From the NCBI GenBank assembly GCA_910588505.1, contig CAJUPQ010000015.1:1-56582 (forward strand): 56,582 nucleotides of DNA, read 5' to 3'. Below the pieces are notes generated by a model, which worked only from the letters and a program-made list of their open reading frames with translations, was not told the DNA's origin and made no database searches. Shown piece after piece: positions 1 to 8,812 of the stretch. Position 1 is the first letter of the stretch. Every line of letters starts with the position of its first letter. This DNA is from an uncultured Hungatella sp. GTDB taxonomy: Bacteria > Bacillota > Clostridia > Lachnospirales > Lachnospiraceae. The translations under genes were made by a program, and so were the position numbers.

Positions 1-94
1 GAGGAAAAGGTTTTTATATCTGCCAAAGGGTGCGGGCTGCTCCCCACTCACTCCCTTTAGTTGGTTCTCTTTTAGTTTGTTTATTGTAAGTTGG

Positions 95-388
95 TTAGGG
101 GTCAGTTTTCCGTCCAACGCAAGGGGCGGTTTTCCGGCTGTATGGCTTGTCGTTTAAGTCAACGGCAACGGCGTAATTATCGTAATTGGTAACCGGAAAC
201 CCCAAAGCCCGGGCGATCTTCACTGCCTCCTCCAGGACTTTGGCACACTTCTCCCCAAATGGCATGCCGGGCGGCGGCTCTGATTTCAGGCTGTCTATCC
301 TCATCAGCCTGAATATATCCAGGACCATCTCCTCCTCGCGGCTGTGAAAATATTCCCGGATCCTCTTTTGCGTTTCTTCCCTGCCCAT
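95..388 (-). pseudogene. N-terminal fragment of an M20 (PepV-like) dipeptidase
   Basis: The 97 residues resemble the N-terminus of PepV/Sapep-type M20 metallodipeptidases: an amphipathic start (REYFHSREEEMVLDIFRLMRI), the conserved SLKSEPPPGMPFG region and a YAVAVDLND strand. Intact proteins continue straight into the metal-binding HxD segment and are about 450 residues long. Here the similarity ends after DLNDKP and a stop follows 15 residues later, so no metal ligand is encoded. It begins one base after the pepD remnant ends, in the same direction, so the two were probably one peptidase operon. What lies in 1-94 shows no continuation. Family assignment is from motif recall; the truncation is seen directly. 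Confidence 0.6.
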
Positions 389-389
389 C

Positions 390-1360
390 TCAATCCCTCA
401 TCCTCTCCATGATCTTCAGCAGATACCCGTATACCCGGTGAAAACTTCCCATATCCATATACTCGTCTACTGTGTGCATATTGTCGTGAACAGACCCCAG
501 CATGACCACATCCTGGCCCGATATCTTCACGTAAAACCAGCTTGGCTCCAGCCCGCCGGGACACGTAACCTCGTGAAGTTCCTGGCCGCAGCTCTCCACA
601 TAGACCTGATTGGCCAGCTTGCGCAGAGCGGAATCCTGGTCATACCCCAGGAACGGTATCTGGGCGACGTGTCATTGGCAAATCCAAAAGCCTGACACAG
701 AACCTGCATGTGGCACACAAACTCCTGCTCCGGCCCGCTGGTCAGGGAACGGGCCGACATGACCACCTGGAACGTATTCCCCCATACCGCACATCAATTC
801 CACTCTGCAGCTGTCCGGGCTTCGATTCTCCCCCCACGCCGCCCTTCATCTGGCACAGATGGAACGGATAACCGGCGTGGATAACGCCCTCCAGATACGG
901 GCCGCCATCTTCACCGCATTGGCGCACTCCTGATGGGTCACGCCGCGGATAACGATTCCTGTAACCTTTGAGATCTCAAAACACAGGGCTGGCCCTGACG
1001 CCGACACAAACTCCAGGTGCTTTTTGGCCCTGACCTGATCGCTGCAGGCCGACACCACATAGGTCACGGTCTCCCCGTCGCCGTCAAGCCCGATCATCCG
1101 TTTACCCCGCAGACCGGACACGTCGAAAAGTTCTGCTCCCACCATGGACTTGTGCTCCTCCTGGGTGGTAAACACACACTCCAGCACCAGCTCAATGGGA
1201 TCAGTCCTGAAATTGTGGGAGCTGTCCATGGTCTTTGCGCACACCATATCCATGTGAGCCTGAAGGATCAGAGGCCCTGCCTTCTCATACCTGTCAGACG
1301 CCGGCTTCTCCACTACCACGTTCCACCACGCATCCCGTCTGCAGGAGAGCCCTCTCTCCC
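390..1360 (-). pseudogene. pepD: Frameshifted and internally deleted aminoacyl-histidine dipeptidase (PepD)
   Basis: Pieces of a PepD (M20 Xaa-His dipeptidase, normally about 480 residues) follow one another on the minus strand in changing frames. The first carries the metal-site segment LILQAHMDMVCAKTMDS, then jumps from DPIELV to LECVFTTQEEH, losing the active-site block between them. It continues through LFDVSGLRGKRMIGLDGDG. Later pieces in other frames include SARSLTSGPEQEF with VLCQAFGFA (about 665-766) and the C-terminal VVMLGSVHDNMHTVDEY with FHRVYGYLLKIMERM (390-599). At least two frameshifts and one large deletion are needed to join them. The N-terminal 50 or so residues are missing and replaced in frame by a transporter fragment. 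It cannot make an active enzyme. Confidence 0.8.
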
Positions 1361-1736
1361 TGTCCTTTTCCTCTGTGTCCAGAGGCTCATACCCCTTGGT
1401 TCCCCAGTAAGCGATCAGATATCCCGCCGTAAATATAATGGCAGTCACCGCCCCGTAGATGGCAAACCCCTTCCGGTCATTGCCCTGGCCAAACAGAGCC
1501 ACTGCCGGAAGCGTAGCCGCCGGGATCAAGGTGGACGGGATCTTGGTCTGGTAAACCTTAAACTGCATCAGCTTTGCCCGCTCAAACTGACTCTGGGTAA
1601 GCCTTGCGGGAAGTGTGTTCATGGGAACCTGCAACGTGGCCAGCAATGTGCTGGAAATGACAAACATGATGGCAACCCAGAAGATCTTCCCCATATCCGC
1701 CAGCTCCGGAATAAAGAAGCAGAGGAAAATACTCAC
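1361..1736 (-). pseudogene. Internal fragment of a membrane transporter (GPH/MFS-like)
   Basis: About 125 residues with three hydrophobic segments: FLCFFIP to IFWVAIMFVISSTLL, LIPAATLPAVALF, and FAIYGAVTAIIFTAGYLIAYW. They are joined by a loop TQSQFERAKLMQFKVYQTK that resembles the TM4-TM6 region of glycoside-pentoside-hexuronide:cation symporters. It ends in a cytoplasmic-loop-like EPLDTEEKDRE and runs directly, in frame, into the pepD remnant. Both gene ends are missing. A copy of the dispersed repeat (1765-1812) lies just upstream of its truncated 5' side. The specific transporter family is tentative; that it is a broken membrane-protein gene is clear. Confidence 0.55.
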
Positions 1737-1764
1737 CCTCGCACACAGCCTCCCTTCCCTCCCT

Positions 1765-1812
1765 GGCTTCACGACACCCCTCGCCCCCTTGCTCACTCAA
1801 TTAAATATCAAG
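1765..1812 (-). repeat. Dispersed intergenic repeat, copy D (half element)
   Basis: Read on the minus strand it gives TTTAATTGAGTGAGC, then GGGCGAGGGGTGTCGTGAAG, matching the other copies in this window (13849-14066, 29018-29115, 30751-30816, 21378-21396, 56491-56530). It sits close to the truncated edge of the transporter fragment and downstream of the M42 peptidase terminator. Only one half of the paired element is present. Confidence 0.75.
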
Positions 1813-1867
1813 AAGCCCCTCAACAATAACTTCCTAAATCCACTACATTCACCCCCCCAAACTAAAA

Positions 1868-1898
1868 CAGCCCACATGACAAACCATCACATGGGCTG
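1868..1898 (-). terminator. Rho-independent terminator of the dpp-M42 operon
   Basis: On the minus strand CAGCCCA pairs with TGGGCTG around a 17-base loop and is followed by TTTTAGTTTG. It lies 26 bases after the M42 peptidase stop codon, which fits an operon end. Confidence 0.6.
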
Positions 1899-1923
1899 CA
1901 CCTCCTACATCCTATTCCATTCC

Positions 1924-2967
1924 CTAAACATCCAGCACATACGCCACAATCAACTTCGCCGTATTCTCAATCCCGTCCATATGGCACCGCTCCATAGCAT
2001 GGCTTCCAAACACCGCCATCCCGAAGGCCCCGGCCGCCACATTATTTCCGGCCTTTAACGCCGCGTTGGCGTCGGTGCCGTACCGGTAGAAGATATCAAT
2101 GGCATACTTGCACCCGGCCTTCTCAGCCTGGCCGATGAGCCGGTTGGTCAAAGCCCTGTCATAAGGCGTGGAGGCGTCCTTGCGGCAGATGCTGACCGAA
2201 TGCTCGTCCCCGTCATAGTCCGGCCCGATAAGTCCGATATCCACGGCCACAAATTCCTCCACCTCAGGCGGCACGTAAGTCCCGCCCAGGCCGATCTCCT
2301 CAAAATGGGGGAACGCCAGAAGAGTCCTGTACTTTGGCTTTAACCCGTTGTCCGTCAGGTACTTAAGCATCCCGAAGCAAGCCGCCACAGCCGCCTTGTC
2401 ATCCAAAAACCGGGATTTCACAAACCCCTTCTCCGTGTACTGAAAATGGGGCTCCGGGTAGATGATATCCCCGTGGCGGATCCCCAGCGCCCTCACCTCA
2501 TCCTTTGTGTGGACATCCTCATCCAGGCTGATAAGCATGGTGTTCTCATTTCTCTCCAGAGTCTTGGCATCGTCAAACACGTGGACAGAGTGGGACTGGC
2601 AGGCCATGATGCCGCTGTACTTCTTTCCCTCCCTGGTAACCACATGGACTGTCTCCCCCTCCAGGCTGGGGAAATTTAAGCCTCCCAGCTGCCGAACGCG
2701 CAGGCATCCATTGTCGTCGATCCTGCGGACCACCATGCCAAGGGTGTCCAGGTGGGCTCCCACCATAACAGTCCTTGAATTGTCCTCCCCCTCGATCGCA
2801 ATATAAGCCGTATGCTTCCTGTCATAAGTCACCTTCTGCCCAAACATCCCCGCATACTTCTCGATCACAGGGTTGATCTCCTCATAGTAGCTCACCGGAC
2901 TGGGCGTGCTGATGATCTCCTCTAGGCACTTTAACACAAACTCATTGTCAATCTTATACTCCATCAT
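1924..2967 (-). CDS. M42 family metallopeptidase (glutamyl aminopeptidase/deblocking aminopeptidase type)
   Basis: 347 residues, the usual length for M42 di-metal aminopeptidases, cytosolic with no signal peptide. Visible metal and catalytic motifs are GAHLDTLG (HxD ligand, about residue 71), a central SRFLDDKAA (bridging Asp), HFEEIGLGG (catalytic and metal Glu pair), VAVDIG and the C-terminal SHAMERCHMDG (His ligand). It would trim amino acids from short peptides. Start is ATG at 2967, five bases after AGGAG; the next codon is also ATG and is equally possible. It is the last gene of the dpp operon, 87 bases after dppF, so the likely role is to hydrolyse the peptides imported by that transporter. 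The exact substrate preference cannot be read from sequence. Confidence 0.9.
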   Translation of the reverse strand: MMEYKIDNEFVLKCLEEIISTPSPVSYYEEINPVIEKYAGMFGQKVTYDRKHTAYIAIEGEDNSRTVMVGAHLDTLGMVVRRIDDNGCLRVRQLGGLNFPSLEGETVHVVTREGKKYSGIMACQSHSVHVFDDAKTLERNENTMLISLDEDVHTKDEVRALGIRHGDIIYPEPHFQYTEKGFVKSRFLDDKAAVAACFGMLKYLTDNGLKPKYRTLLAFPHFEEIGLGGTYVPPEVEEFVAVDIGLIGPDYDGDEHSVSICRKDASTPYDRALTNRLIGQAEKAGCKYAIDIFYRYGTDANAALKAGNNVAAGAFGMAVFGSHAMERCHMDGIENTAKLIVAYVLDV

Positions 2968-3054
2968 CCCATCTCCTAATCTTAAGCCGCCCGGCCGCGT
3001 CTCCCAAACCGCCTCTAATCCGCTCAGACGCGGCCCCGGGCAGCCCGTTCATTT

Positions 3055-4011
3055 TTAAAACTCCTCGCTAAAATGGCAGGCCGTAAAATGACCTTTCTCG
3101 TTCTCTTTCAGTTCCGGCGTCCTCTCAAAACACTCCGGCTTTGCGTACTCGCACCTGGGCGCGAACCGGCATCCCGGCTTCGGGTCTATGGGAGAGGTGA
3201 TCTCCCCCTTAAGCAAGATCCGTTTTTTCTTCTCACCCAGCTTTGGCACAGGGATGGCCGACAGAAGGGCCTTGGTGTAGGGATGGGTGGGATGCTCAAA
3301 CAGCCTCTCCGCAGGAGCGTGCTCCACCACCTTCCCCAGGTACATGACCATGATCTCGTCGGAAAAATAGTTCACCACCGAAAGGTCATGGGTAATGAAA
3401 ATATACGTAAGCCCCAGATCATGCTGCAGCTCCTTTAACAGGTTCAGGATCTGGGCCTGAATAGACACGTCCAGGGCTGACACCGGCTCGTCGCAGACGA
3501 TAAACTTAGGCTTCATGGCCAGGGCCCTGGCGATTCCGATCCTCTGCCGCCGTCCCCCGTCCAGCTCATGGGGGTAGGTGTTCACCAGACGCTCCGAAAG
3601 GCCCACCAGCTCCATCAGCTGCAGCACATGATCCTGCTGCTCCTTCTTGTTCTTATGTACCTTGTAAAGCCGCAAGGGCTCCCCGATGATCTCACTGACC
3701 GTCTTTCTGGGGTTCAGGGACGCAAACGGGTCCTGGAAAATGATCTGCATCTGGGATCGGAGACGGCGCATCTCCTGGCTGGATACTTTCGTGATATCCT
3801 TCCCCTCAAAGAACACCTCCCCGCTGGTAGGCTCATGGAGCCGCAGAATCGCCCGCCCTGTGGTGGACTTGCCGCAGCCGGACTCCCCCACTACGCCCAG
3901 GGTCTTCCCCCTCTCCAGGGAAAAGGTCACGTCGTCCACCGCGTGAAGCACCCCGTTAGGCGTATTAAAATACTTTTTCAGATTCTTCACATCCAGCAGG
4001 ATATCACTCAT
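3055..4011 (-). CDS. dppF: Dipeptide/oligopeptide ABC transporter ATP-binding protein DppF/OppF
   Basis: 318 residues, a peptide-transporter NBD. Walker A is GESGCGKST, the Q-loop region QIIFQDPFASLNPRKTV, Walker B FIVCDEPVSALD, and the switch His is in FITHDLSVV. The signature is LDGGRRQRIGIARAL instead of the usual SGGQ form, a variant I recall in related clostridial proteins. The C-terminal oligopeptide-transporter extension has a Cys-rich segment (CRFAPRCEYAKPEC) typical of the family. ATG at 4011 is preferred because AGGAGG lies eight bases upstream; a GTG three codons earlier is in the RBS itself. It overlaps dppD by eight bases, implying translational coupling. It pairs with DppD to power the DppBC channel. 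Confidence 0.93.
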   Translation of the reverse strand: MSDILLDVKNLKKYFNTPNGVLHAVDDVTFSLERGKTLGVVGESGCGKSTTGRAILRLHEPTSGEVFFEGKDITKVSSQEMRRLRSQMQIIFQDPFASLNPRKTVSEIIGEPLRLYKVHKNKKEQQDHVLQLMELVGLSERLVNTYPHELDGGRRQRIGIARALAMKPKFIVCDEPVSALDVSIQAQILNLLKELQHDLGLTYIFITHDLSVVNYFSDEIMVMYLGKVVEHAPAERLFEHPTHPYTKALLSAIPVPKLGEKKKRILLKGEITSPIDPKPGCRFAPRCEYAKPECFERTPELKENEKGHFTACHFSEEF

Positions 4012-5017
4012 GGCCGTCACCTCCTAAAGTCACTCCCGTCCCCTCCTCATAAGCCAGACAGGCCACCATGTGGGTGTCGGAAAGCTTTGTCACCGCCGGA
4101 ACCCGGCTCTTGCAGATGTCTTTGCAGTACTTGCACCTGGGATGGAACGCACACCCTGCCGGCAGGTCCGTAGGGTCGGGCATCAGCCCCGGTATGGGCT
4201 TTAACTGCTCGCTGCGGTTGTCAATATTGGGCAGGGACCCGAATAAGCCTTCCGTGTAGGGATGGCTTGTACTGTTGAAAATATCCTCCAGGGTTCCGTG
4301 CTCCACAATACGCCCCGCGTACATAATGCTCACATTGTCGCACACTTCCGCCACGATCCCCAGGTCATGGGTGATCATCAGCATGGATGTGCCGTACTTC
4401 TCCCTCAGCTTCTGCATCAGGTCCAGCACCTGGGCCTGAATGGTCACGTCCAGGGCTGTGGTGGGCTCGTCGGCGATCAGCAGATGAGGATTGCACACCA
4501 GCGCCATGGCGATGATAACCCTCTGCTTCATGCCGCCGGAAAACTGGTGGGGGTACTCACTCCCCCGGTTCCCCGGGATTCCCACCATCTCAAGCATGGC
4601 CATGGCCTTCTTAAGGGCCTCCTTCTGGTCGATCTTCTCATGGAGCTGGATCACCTCCGCGATCTGGTCCCCAACAGTCATAACCGGATTCAGGGAAGTC
4701 ATGGGGTCCTGAAAGATCATGGACACCTGGCTGCCTCTGATGCCCTCCATCTCCTTCTCACTGTAGGAAAACAGATCCTTTCCCTCCAGGGTGATGGAAC
4801 CCCCGGTGATCTTTCCCGGCGGGTCCGGCACCAGCCGAAGGATGGACAGGGCCGTGGTGGTCTTGCCGGCCCCTGTCTCCCCCACCAGTCCCAGGGTTTT
4901 GCCCTTCTCAATGGCCAGGTCAATTCCGTTGACCGCCTTCACCACGCCGTCCACGGTCTCAAACCGGACTTCCAGGTCCTTTATCTCCAATGTATAGTTG
5001 GTATCATGTTCTGCCAT
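4004..5017 (-). CDS. dppD: Dipeptide/oligopeptide ABC transporter ATP-binding protein DppD/OppD
   Basis: 337 residues. Walker A GETGAGKTT, Q-loop SMIFQDPMTSLNPVMTV, canonical signature FSGGMKQRVIIAMAL, Walker B LLIADEPTTALD and switch His in MITHDLGIV. The C-terminal extension carries the CAFHPRCKYCKDIC cysteine cluster of the OppD/DppD family. ATG at 5017 follows GAGGAGG at six bases. It lies 12 bases downstream of dppC and overlaps dppF by eight bases. Together with DppF it forms the cytoplasmic ATPase pair. The NBD signature here is canonical, in contrast to the partner's. Confidence 0.94.
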   Translation of the reverse strand: MAEHDTNYTLEIKDLEVRFETVDGVVKAVNGIDLAIEKGKTLGLVGETGAGKTTTALSILRLVPDPPGKITGGSITLEGKDLFSYSEKEMEGIRGSQVSMIFQDPMTSLNPVMTVGDQIAEVIQLHEKIDQKEALKKAMAMLEMVGIPGNRGSEYPHQFSGGMKQRVIIAMALVCNPHLLIADEPTTALDVTIQAQVLDLMQKLREKYGTSMLMITHDLGIVAEVCDNVSIMYAGRIVEHGTLEDIFNSTSHPYTEGLFGSLPNIDNRSEQLKPIPGLMPDPTDLPAGCAFHPRCKYCKDICKSRVPAVTKLSDTHMVACLAYEEGTGVTLGGDGHE

Positions 5018-5029
5018 TTCCTGCCTCCT

Positions 5030-5899
5030 CTACTGTTTAAGTCTTGGGTCAAGGGCATCCCGCAGCCCGTCTCCCAGCAGGTTCAGGGCCAGAATGGTGA
5101 TCACAATGGCAAGTCCCGGGAACAGAGTCAAGTGTACCGCGTCCCGAAGGAAATTGCGCCCTCCCGAAAGCATGGCGCCCCACTCCGGATCCGGCGGCTG
5201 AACCCCCAGGCCGATAAAACTTAAGGACGCCGTGGAGAGAATCGCCCCCGCCACGGACAAAGTGGCCTGAACGATAATGGGAGCCAGGCAGTTGGGGATG
5301 ATCTCCCGGAAGATGGTGGTTACGTTGGTGGCCCCGATGGCCCGGGACGCCTCCACAAACTCCTGGTCCTTCACGCTCATAACCGCCGCCCGGACGATCC
5401 TGGCGTAAGTGGGAATGCCGGACACGCCGATGGCCAGCATCACGTTCACCAGGCTGCTGCCCAAAGCCGCCACAATGGTCATAGCCAGAAGGATGCTTGG
5501 CACCGCCAGGAAGATATCCATGACGCGCATGATAACATTGTCAATCCTGCCGCCGTAAAATCCCGCAAACGCTCCCAAAATACCTCCCAGTATCAACGAT
5601 ACGGACACGGAGATCAGTCCCACCACCAGAGACACCCTGGATCCGTGGATGATCCTGGCGAAAATATCCCTTCCGAACTCGTCGGTTCCGAACCAGTGCT
5701 CCGCGCTTGGCCCTTTTAACCGGTTGGCAATATTCTGGGCGACAACCTTGGTCTCATAATCCGCTATAACATCGGCAAACACCGCGCACAGCACCAGAAC
5801 CACCAGGATCGCCAGACCCAGCATGGCCATCTTATTTCTCGCCAGACGCTGGCACACTTCCATGGCCATAGAACGCTTTTTTGCTTTCTTATTCTCCAC
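5030..5899 (-). CDS. dppC: Dipeptide ABC transporter permease DppC
   Basis: 289 residues, inner-membrane permease of the OppC/DppC type: a basic N-terminus (KKAKKRS), one long first membrane segment, the extracytoplasmic domain ending at HWFGTDEFGRDIFARII, and the EAA-loop ASRAIGATNVTTIFREIIPN that docks the ATPases. The open frame extends upstream into dppB, but GTG at 5899 has AAGGAGG eight bases upstream and lies 13 bases after the dppB stop, so it is taken as the start. It forms the channel with DppB. Confidence 0.92.
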   Translation of the reverse strand: MENKKAKKRSMAMEVCQRLARNKMAMLGLAILVVLVLCAVFADVIADYETKVVAQNIANRLKGPSAEHWFGTDEFGRDIFARIIHGSRVSLVVGLISVSVSLILGGILGAFAGFYGGRIDNVIMRVMDIFLAVPSILLAMTIVAALGSSLVNVMLAIGVSGIPTYARIVRAAVMSVKDQEFVEASRAIGATNVTTIFREIIPNCLAPIIVQATLSVAGAILSTASLSFIGLGVQPPDPEWGAMLSGGRNFLRDAVHLTLFPGLAIVITILALNLLGDGLRDALDPRLKQ

Positions 5900-5912
5900 T
5901 GCTGTCACCTCC

Positions 5913-6839
5913 TTATTTGTATTTTGACTTGATCCGCGGATCAATGTATGCGTAAAGGATGTCCACACACAGGTTTACGATGCTGAAACAGATGGAGAAG
6001 ATGATCACGCAGCCAAGCACCGCGGGCGTGTCCTTTGCCTTTATGCTGTTGACCAGGTACGTGCCCACTCCCGGCCAGGAGAACACGGCCTCCGTCAGCA
6101 CGGCGCCGCCCAGGAGGGAGCCGAACTGGAGTCCGATGACCGTCACCACGGGGATCAGGGCATTTTTTAGCGCATGTTTATAGATAACGCTTCTGTAGCC
6201 CACGCCCTTGGCCTTGGCCGTGCGGATGTAGTCCTGACGGATAACCTCGAGCATAGAGGAGCGGGTCGTTCTCGTTATGTTGGCCATACAGCCGGTGCCC
6301 AGGGTGATGACCGGAAGCACCAGGGCCTTCCACCCTTCCGAACCGCCGGAGGGGAACCACCGCAGATGGAGGGAGAAACCGATGATCAGCATAAGCCCCA
6401 GCCAGAAGTTGGGCGTGGCTACACCTAAAAGGGCAAAGACCATACTCACGCTGTCTATGAGAGAATACTGTTTTGTGGCTGAAATAATGCCGATGGGGAT
6501 GGACAGGACCACGGCAAAGACCATTCCCCAGAATGCCAGTTTCAGTGTGTCCGGAAATCTGGACATAACCTCAGTGAAAACAGAACGTCCGGATTTGTAA
6601 GAAGTGCCCAGGTCTCCGTGGGCAAGCCCAACCATGTAGCGCCCGTACCGAATCAGCACCGGGTCGTTGAGCCCTAACTCCTCATTTAATGCCTCTATGG
6701 CCTCTATGGGGGCATCTTCCCCAAGAATGGTCCTGGCCGTATCTCCCGGCGCCAGAGACATAATAAAGAAGACCAGGAAGGAGACACCTATCACTACCGG
6801 AATTAACATGATAAGACGCTTGATGACGTATTTATGCAT
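5913..6839 (-). CDS. dppB: Dipeptide ABC transporter permease DppB
   Basis: 308 residues with the family N-terminus YVIKRLIMLIPVVIGVSFLVF, the segment SLAPGDTARTILGEDAP, and the EAA loop TAKAKGVGYRSVIYKHALKN. About six membrane helices are visible. ATG at 6839 follows AGGAGG at seven bases. A 303-base gap with tandem repeats and a stem-loop separates it from dppA, so the binding-protein gene and the transporter genes may be expressed at different levels from one transcript. Confidence 0.93.
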   Translation of the reverse strand: MHKYVIKRLIMLIPVVIGVSFLVFFIMSLAPGDTARTILGEDAPIEAIEALNEELGLNDPVLIRYGRYMVGLAHGDLGTSYKSGRSVFTEVMSRFPDTLKLAFWGMVFAVVLSIPIGIISATKQYSLIDSVSMVFALLGVATPNFWLGLMLIIGFSLHLRWFPSGGSEGWKALVLPVITLGTGCMANITRTTRSSMLEVIRQDYIRTAKAKGVGYRSVIYKHALKNALIPVVTVIGLQFGSLLGGAVLTEAVFSWPGVGTYLVNSIKAKDTPAVLGCVIIFSICFSIVNLCVDILYAYIDPRIKSKYK

Positions 6840-6870
6840 GGTGAATTCCTCCTTCTTATACTTTATGTTG

Positions 6871-7041
6871 CTTTATCATGAACTGCAGTGTCCTGACACG
6901 CGTGCTTTTTGACGCTTCCCTATGACCCTTTGTCATGAACCGCAGGCCCCTTACCTGCGTGCTTTTGCGCGCTTTCTTCTAACCCTTTGTTAAGAACCAC
7001 AGATTCCTGACTTGCACGTCAGCGTGCTTTCTTATTTGACA
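6871..7041. repeat. Three imperfect tandem copies of a 57-base unit
   Basis: Units begin at 6871 (CTTTATCATGAACTGCAG), 6928 (CTTTGTCATGAACCGCAG) and 6985 (CTTTGTTAAGAACCACAG). Starts are exactly 57 bases apart, and each unit ends in a GCGTGCTTT-type block and a pyrimidine run. Similarity fades into a partial fourth unit (GCGTACTTTCTTA, about 7056-7068). No open frame runs through it. It occupies most of the dppA-dppB gap. Confidence 0.75.
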
Positions 7042-7073
7042 AGTGTACGCTCTGGGCGTACTTTCTTAGCATA

Positions 7074-7105
7074 ATTGTCACCAACCGCATCCGGCTGGTG
7101 ACAAT
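7074..7105 (-). terminator. Stem-loop after dppA (attenuator or mRNA-stabilising hairpin)
   Basis: ATTGTCACCA (7074-7083) pairs perfectly with TGGTGACAAT (7096-7105) around a 12-base loop, 37 bases after the dppA stop. No T-run follows on the minus strand, so it is more likely a partial terminator or a 3' stabiliser that keeps the binding-protein mRNA more abundant than the downstream genes. Confidence 0.55.
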
Positions 7106-7142
7106 CACGCATCTAAATGGACTTCTTCCACTGAATCATGAA

Positions 7143-8708
7143 TCAATAGTGAAGCGCATAGAAATCATGCATCTGAATCGGAGAAGGAGTCATGCCCTTT
7201 AACTCCGCGTTGCGGGCGATCAGACCTGTCGGGGAGTACAGCGGAACCCAAACCGCCTCATCAGACAGAGTCTTAAGGATCGTCTCATAATCCTTCTGCA
7301 CTGCCGCCTTGTCACGGTTCACAGCCGCGTCATCCACCAGCTTGTCAACCTCCGGATTCTTATAGAAGGAACGGTTTCCGCCTGCTCCGGAATTAGCACT
7401 GGTAAACAGCGGACGGTAGGTGTTGTCCGGCTCTGCGTTGGCAACCCAGCCTGCCAGACAGGCATCATGCTCGCCGTTGCCGGTCTTCTCGTAGAAGGTG
7501 GAAGCCTCCATCTGCTCAATGTTCATGGTGATCCCAAGCTCGGCTAAGTTAGCCTGAATAACCGTAGCCGTGGTAGCCCGGGTAGAACCTGCCACGTAGC
7601 AGGTAAAGCTAAACCCGTCCGCATAGCCGGCCTCAGCCAGAAGGGCTTTTGCCTTCTCCACATCATAGTCATACTTGGTGACCACATCATAGTATCCGAT
7701 GGCAGCCGCGCCGATGTAGTTGTCAAACGTCTGACCCTCATTGTTCACGGACGCCACCACGATATCAGCCTTGTTGATGGCGTGGCTCAAAGCCTGTCTC
7801 ACCTTTACATTGTCAAAAGGCGCCTTTGTCTCATTTACGGTAAAATACTCTACATGGGTGGACGTGTACTCATCCAAAGCCAGCTTGCTGTTATCCCTGA
7901 TCTTCCCAGCGTCTGTGGTGGGAACGCTGATAAGCAGGTCCAGCTCCCCGTTCTCCAGAGCGATGGTCCTTGCGGAATCCTCGGAAATGACCTTAAAGGT
8001 CAGCTTGTCATTCTGAGCCGCCCGCTCGGGGTTAAAGTAGTCCGGATTCTTTACCAGAGTAAAGGAAGCGCCGGGAGTCCATCCCTCAAACTTGTATGGG
8101 CCTGTTCCCATGGGCTCGTCCTCGATCTTTTTACCCTCAGCCAGAAGCTTTTCCACGTGGGCCTTGCTAAGGATGGCGCAGCCGGAGTGGTTCAGAGAAG
8201 AAACCAGGGCGTTGGAAGGCTCATTCATGTGGATCACAAAATGGGTGTCGTCCTTCACCTCAACAGAATCGATCATGGACACCAGATGGCCCACCTTTGG
8301 GGACTCCTTCTGGCTTTCCAGGGAGAACTTTACATCCTCCGCGGTCAGGGTGGAACCGTCGTGGAACTTCACCCCTTCTTTCAAAGTAAACTCTACGGTC
8401 ACATCATCTATGTACTCCCAGCTGTCTGCCAGATCTCCCACAAACTCATTGTCCTCCGTAAGACGTACCAGGTTGCTGTAAATGTGTCTCGTAGCATAGG
8501 CAGATGCCGTATCATTGTGATTGTGAGGGTCCAGAGAAGTCAGGTCTGTGTTGATCCCGATGTTGATCTCCTGGCTTCCTCCCGCGGATCCCCCTGCCGC
8601 CGCGGAACTGCCTCCTCCATTACCCGAATCTGAGCTGCCTCCGCCGCAGCCCGCCAGCAGGCTCGCCGTCATAACGCCTGCAAGGATTGTGCATAAAACT
8701 TTTCTCAC
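7143..8708 (-). CDS. dppA: Peptide-binding lipoprotein of the dipeptide ABC transporter (DppA/OppA)
   Basis: 521 residues. A lipoprotein signal peptide ends in the lipobox SLLAGC (Cys21), followed by a Gly/Ser linker and a family 5 solute-binding domain: INIGINTDLTSLDPHNHND, FTLKEGVKFHDGSTLTAEDVKFS, GTGPYKFEGW and VRQALSHAINKADIV. It captures peptides outside the membrane for DppBC. The start is GTG at 8708 with AAGGAG eight bases upstream. It is the first gene of the operon. The true ligand could be a di-, tri- or oligopeptide. Confidence 0.94.
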   Translation of the reverse strand: MRKVLCTILAGVMTASLLAGCGGGSSDSGNGGGSSAAAGGSAGGSQEINIGINTDLTSLDPHNHNDTASAYATRHIYSNLVRLTEDNEFVGDLADSWEYIDDVTVEFTLKEGVKFHDGSTLTAEDVKFSLESQKESPKVGHLVSMIDSVEVKDDTHFVIHMNEPSNALVSSLNHSGCAILSKAHVEKLLAEGKKIEDEPMGTGPYKFEGWTPGASFTLVKNPDYFNPERAAQNDKLTFKVISEDSARTIALENGELDLLISVPTTDAGKIRDNSKLALDEYTSTHVEYFTVNETKAPFDNVKVRQALSHAINKADIVVASVNNEGQTFDNYIGAAAIGYYDVVTKYDYDVEKAKALLAEAGYADGFSFTCYVAGSTRATTATVIQANLAELGITMNIEQMEASTFYEKTGNGEHDACLAGWVANAEPDNTYRPLFTSANSGAGGNRSFYKNPEVDKLVDDAAVNRDKAAVQKDYETILKTLSDEAVWVPLYSPTGLIARNAELKGMTPSPIQMHDFYALHY

Positions 8709-8812
8709 TTGTCTCTCTCCTTTTGCTGTTATTTTTTGGCAGCGCGGGCAATTCCCGCTGCCATTGAGGATAAAAATACATAATGGGCTTTTTAAACCCA
8801 GCCCTTAAATGT

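Noticed and set aside
4262..5224. Plus-strand open frame of 320 codons across dppD and dppC
   Set aside because: It lies opposite two well-supported genes and crosses their boundary.
6871..7041. 57-base repeats as a CRISPR array
   Set aside because: The units are contiguous, diverged and without unique spacers; no cas gene is present.
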